Of a stretch of 64,000 nt of DNA, positions 62,114 through 64,000 are shown in pieces. The translations under genes and the position numbers were made by a program. Location: assembly GCF_000698575.1 (NCBI RefSeq), contig NZ_JFHD01000028.1, positions 1 through 64,000 of the forward strand, written 5' to 3'. The notes under the pieces are model-generated. The model saw only the letters and a list, made by a program, of their open reading frames with translations, was not told the DNA's origin and ran no database searches. This stretch comes from Caballeronia zhejiangensis (GTDB lineage: Bacteria; Pseudomonadota; Gammaproteobacteria; Burkholderiales; Burkholderiaceae). Every line of letters starts with the position of its first letter. Within the stretch, counting starts at the first letter, position 1.

Positions 62114-63163
62114 TTATTCCGTCCCGCAGTCGTTGCAGGTGTTGTCGATGTACCTCGCCGGTTTGCCGTGCGTGGGCGGGCTGATCTGCATATAGCCGCC
62201 ATCCAGGATGTTGTGACGCACGACGTTCCCGCTATAGTCGACGCCGCCTTCGCCATTCGCCCCGCCCGTGATGTTGCCCCCGTTGACCATGCGGTTGCAT
62301 TCGAGCACGTTGCCGCCGGTGTCCTGCGTGGCGTCGTTGTTCTCGGGGCCCATGCGGCAGTTGTCGGCGAGGTTATAGGCCACGCGCCCGTTCACCGAGC
62401 CGACGAGCGCGATGCCGTACAGCGGGCAGTTGGCGAACGAGTTGAACATCAGCACGGCGCCGGTGCCGCCGCCCTGGCCTTCGGTCTGGAACATAGACTG
62501 GCCGAAGAAATCGCGGAAGCTGTTGCCCGCGAGGACGAAGTTGTCGACCGCGCCATTGGTCTGGACGGGAATGTCGTATTCGCCGGGGCGATCCCATTCG
62601 CGGATACGCGTCGGATTCGCGCCCACGAAGTTGCAGCCGACGAGACTGTTGCCCGTCGACGGCCCTTCGTAATTGAACATGTTGCCGTTGTTGCGGATCG
62701 TCTTCCTGAGCGTCACGCCCGGCTCGCACTGTAGATGCCGGTTGCTGGCCGTGACGACGACCGTGTGATTGAGCAGATACGTGCCGGCGGGCACCAGCAC
62801 ATCGCCGGCATCGATGGCGGCCTGGAACGCCTTGGTGTCGTCGGTCTTGCCGTCGCCGGCCGCGCCGAAATCCTTCGGGCTGCGCGGATCGACGAGCTTC
62901 GGCGGCGTGAACGACGTCAGCGGACAACTCGGCGTCGCCGGGACCGGCGAACTCGTGAGCGTGGCGCGATGCGCGCCGCCGTAGTTCTCGTTCCTCAGCC
63001 GATGCCACCAGCGCACGAAGGTTTGCCAGTTCAGCCGGTTCAGAACCCGGCCATCGTCCCAGACTGCGTAGACCGTCTGCACATGCTGCGTCACGCGTGG
63101 CGTGTTTATCGCGAGCACGGAAACAACAATCATTATTACAACAACCCAAATGGATTTCTTCAT
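62114..63163 (-). CDS. Right-handed beta-helix protein, pectate lyase 3-like
   Basis: The 349-residue protein has an N-terminal membrane anchor or signal (about 4-20). A Pectate_lyase_3-type start, KDFGAAGDGKTDDTKAFQAA, is at about residue 98, followed by Asn-rich beta-helix coils such as NMFNYEGPSTGNSLVGCNFV and several Cys. Such proteins cut or modify polysaccharides. A flippase gene of exopolysaccharide type is divergent 292 bases away, so a role in exopolysaccharide processing is possible. GGAAGG precedes the ATG. Confidence 0.83.
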   Translation of the reverse strand: MKKSIWVVVIMIVVSVLAINTPRVTQHVQTVYAVWDDGRVLNRLNWQTFVRWWHRLRNENYGGAHRATLTSSPVPATPSCPLTSFTPPKLVDPRSPKDFGAAGDGKTDDTKAFQAAIDAGDVLVPAGTYLLNHTVVVTASNRHLQCEPGVTLRKTIRNNGNMFNYEGPSTGNSLVGCNFVGANPTRIREWDRPGEYDIPVQTNGAVDNFVLAGNSFRDFFGQSMFQTEGQGGGTGAVLMFNSFANCPLYGIALVGSVNGRVAYNLADNCRMGPENNDATQDTGGNVLECNRMVNGGNITGGANGEGGVDYSGNVVRHNILDGGYMQISPPTHGKPARYIDNTCNDCGTE

Positions 63164-63387
63164 TTGCCTTCCGTACGCGCATTGAGATTCACGATGACGA
63201 GGCTCCGATGACGCCGCGCGCAGCCGCCACTCTCGCACGTTATGAACGTGGACTTCTGCACGGTAGCGCACCCGGCAAGCGCGCAAACTGCCCGGGCGTG
63301 CCAGCATGACCGTGCAGAATCGCGGGGTTCGCGCATGGCATCGGCGCGCGCCGTGCTGTGGCGAACAGTTCGCGCATGCCGTTTGAT

Positions 63388-63459
63388 GCACTCTCCCCCG
63401 GTGCGCAAGCAAGCATCCGTCTTGCGCGGATCGAGGTCAATTTGCCGGAGGGAGAGTGC
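63388..63459. promoter_or_regulatory. Nested hairpins enclosing the flippase ribosome binding site
   Basis: GCACTCTCCC (63388-63397) is the exact reverse complement of GGGAGAGTGC (63450-63459); pairing can extend inward by CCGG with one bulge. Inside it GCGCAAG (63403-63409) pairs with CTTGCGC (63421-63427). The right outer arm covers part of the GGAGG and the whole GTG start of the flippase gene. In RNA this could hide the start. Confidence 0.55.
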
Positions 63460-64000
63460 TGACCGCAACAGTGCAATCGCTAAGAGAACGTCTGCTCGGG
63501 GTTCATCAGGATCACAAGCGCATCGCGAGGAGCGCCTTCGTCCTGCTGCTGTTCGTTCTTGCCGGGAAGCTGATCGGCGCATCGAAGGAAATGGCGATCG
63601 CGTATCGATACGGCGTCAGCGGCACCGTCGATGCCTATCAGCTCGCGCTCACGATCATCACCTGGCTGCCCGCGACGATCACGAATCAGTTGAGCGTGCT
63701 GCTCGTGCCCGCGCTCGTCGCGCTCAGGAACGACAAGCACCGGCAGAACCAGCTTCTCAGCGAGCTCGAGGGCGCGGGGCTTGCCATCGGCATCGTGGTA
63801 TCGCTGCTGCTGTATTTTTTGTGGCCGCACATGGTCGGTCTCTTCGCCGGAACGCTCTCCGAATCGACGCGCGAAATGTGCCGGCAGATGGTCGTCGGGA
63901 TGACGCCGGTCGGCGTGCTGGCCTTCACGATCTGCATTTCGGCGGCGCGGCTCCAGGCATCCGAAAGGCACATCAACACGCTGCTGGAATGCGTGCCGGC
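63456..64000 (+). CDS. MurJ/MviN-like polysaccharide flippase, N-terminal part
   Basis: About 181 codons are visible before the window edge. After a short basic N-terminus the sequence shows hydrophobic segments: FVLLLFVLAGKLIGASKEMA, then YRYGVSGTVDAYQLALTII, NQLSVLLVPALVAL and GIVVSLLLYFLWPH. The pattern is that of the MOP superfamily (MurJ type), and members in exopolysaccharide loci move lipid-linked repeat units across the inner membrane. The GTG at 63456 follows GGAGG by only four or five bases; no better start is seen. The rest lies outside the window. Confidence 0.8.
   Translation, partial: MLTATVQSLRERLLGVHQDHKRIARSAFVLLLFVLAGKLIGASKEMAIAYRYGVSGTVDAYQLALTIITWLPATITNQLSVLLVPALVALRNDKHRQNQLLSELEGAGLAIGIVVSLLLYFLWPHMVGLFAGTLSESTREMCRQMVVGMTPVGVLAFTICISAARLQASERHINTLLECVP

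Overview
The window is GC-rich (codon third positions mostly G or C), tightly packed with operons, and carries Burkholderiaceae-type genes: a porin of the Burkholderia OmpC-like family, MobA/MobR, and a CoA-dependent 2-aminobenzoate operon. It most resembles Burkholderia sensu lato (Caballeronia or Paraburkholderia). It reads as a catabolic, accessory-rich region of a chromosome or chromid. I saw no rRNA, tRNA, CRISPR array, phage, transposase or replication origin.

Layout. 1-2183: a four-carbon acid-sugar module (DUF1537 kinase, KdgT-type permease) divergent from a DeoR regulator, followed by a remnant of a thiolase C-terminus. 2567-7551: an orphan hybrid histidine kinase, a MocR regulator and a DJ-1/PfpI protein. 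7726-15252: a GntR regulator with a perfect palindromic operator heads mtnK, mtnA, a class II aldolase and a complete ribose-type ABC importer. Together these look like an uptake and catabolism operon for 5-methylthioribose or 5-deoxyribose (DHAP shunt). 15285-15889: a large inverted-repeat element. 15963-17612: dhaK and dhaL. 17625-21394: a ProP-type transporter, a small secreted protein and a frameshifted DppA-like binding protein.

21480-29717 is an eight-gene, translationally coupled operon for aerobic 2-aminobenzoate (anthranilate) breakdown through CoA thioesters. It runs from a CoA ligase to the monooxygenase/old-yellow-enzyme fusion, with an internal MarR regulator and a strong sigma70-like promoter overlapped by direct repeats. 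29824-37648 holds an FGGY kinase and tartrate metabolism (TtdAB, MFS transporter, two LysR regulators, TtuC). 37681-41235 holds an orphan Liv-type binding protein, Maa, a GDSL lipoprotein and MobR, which overlaps the 3-hydroxybenzoate 4-monooxygenase gene mobA. mobA contains an Asp-Gly codon repeat.

43592-47299 is a little-described cluster: a putative diiron MBL protein, a Rieske ferredoxin, a 59-residue protein, an MFS transporter and a BKACE-type beta-keto acid cleavage enzyme. 47557-52098 has a porin, a BON protein, a MaoC hydratase, a Pseudomonas-type (class II) PHA synthase and the matching intracellular depolymerase, which suggests an acquired medium-chain PHA module. Fatty-acid acyl-CoA dehydrogenase and thiolase genes follow at 56674-59693. 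The right edge has a GDSL lipoprotein, a beta-helix protein and the start of a MurJ-like flippase gene whose start codon lies inside a long inverted repeat.
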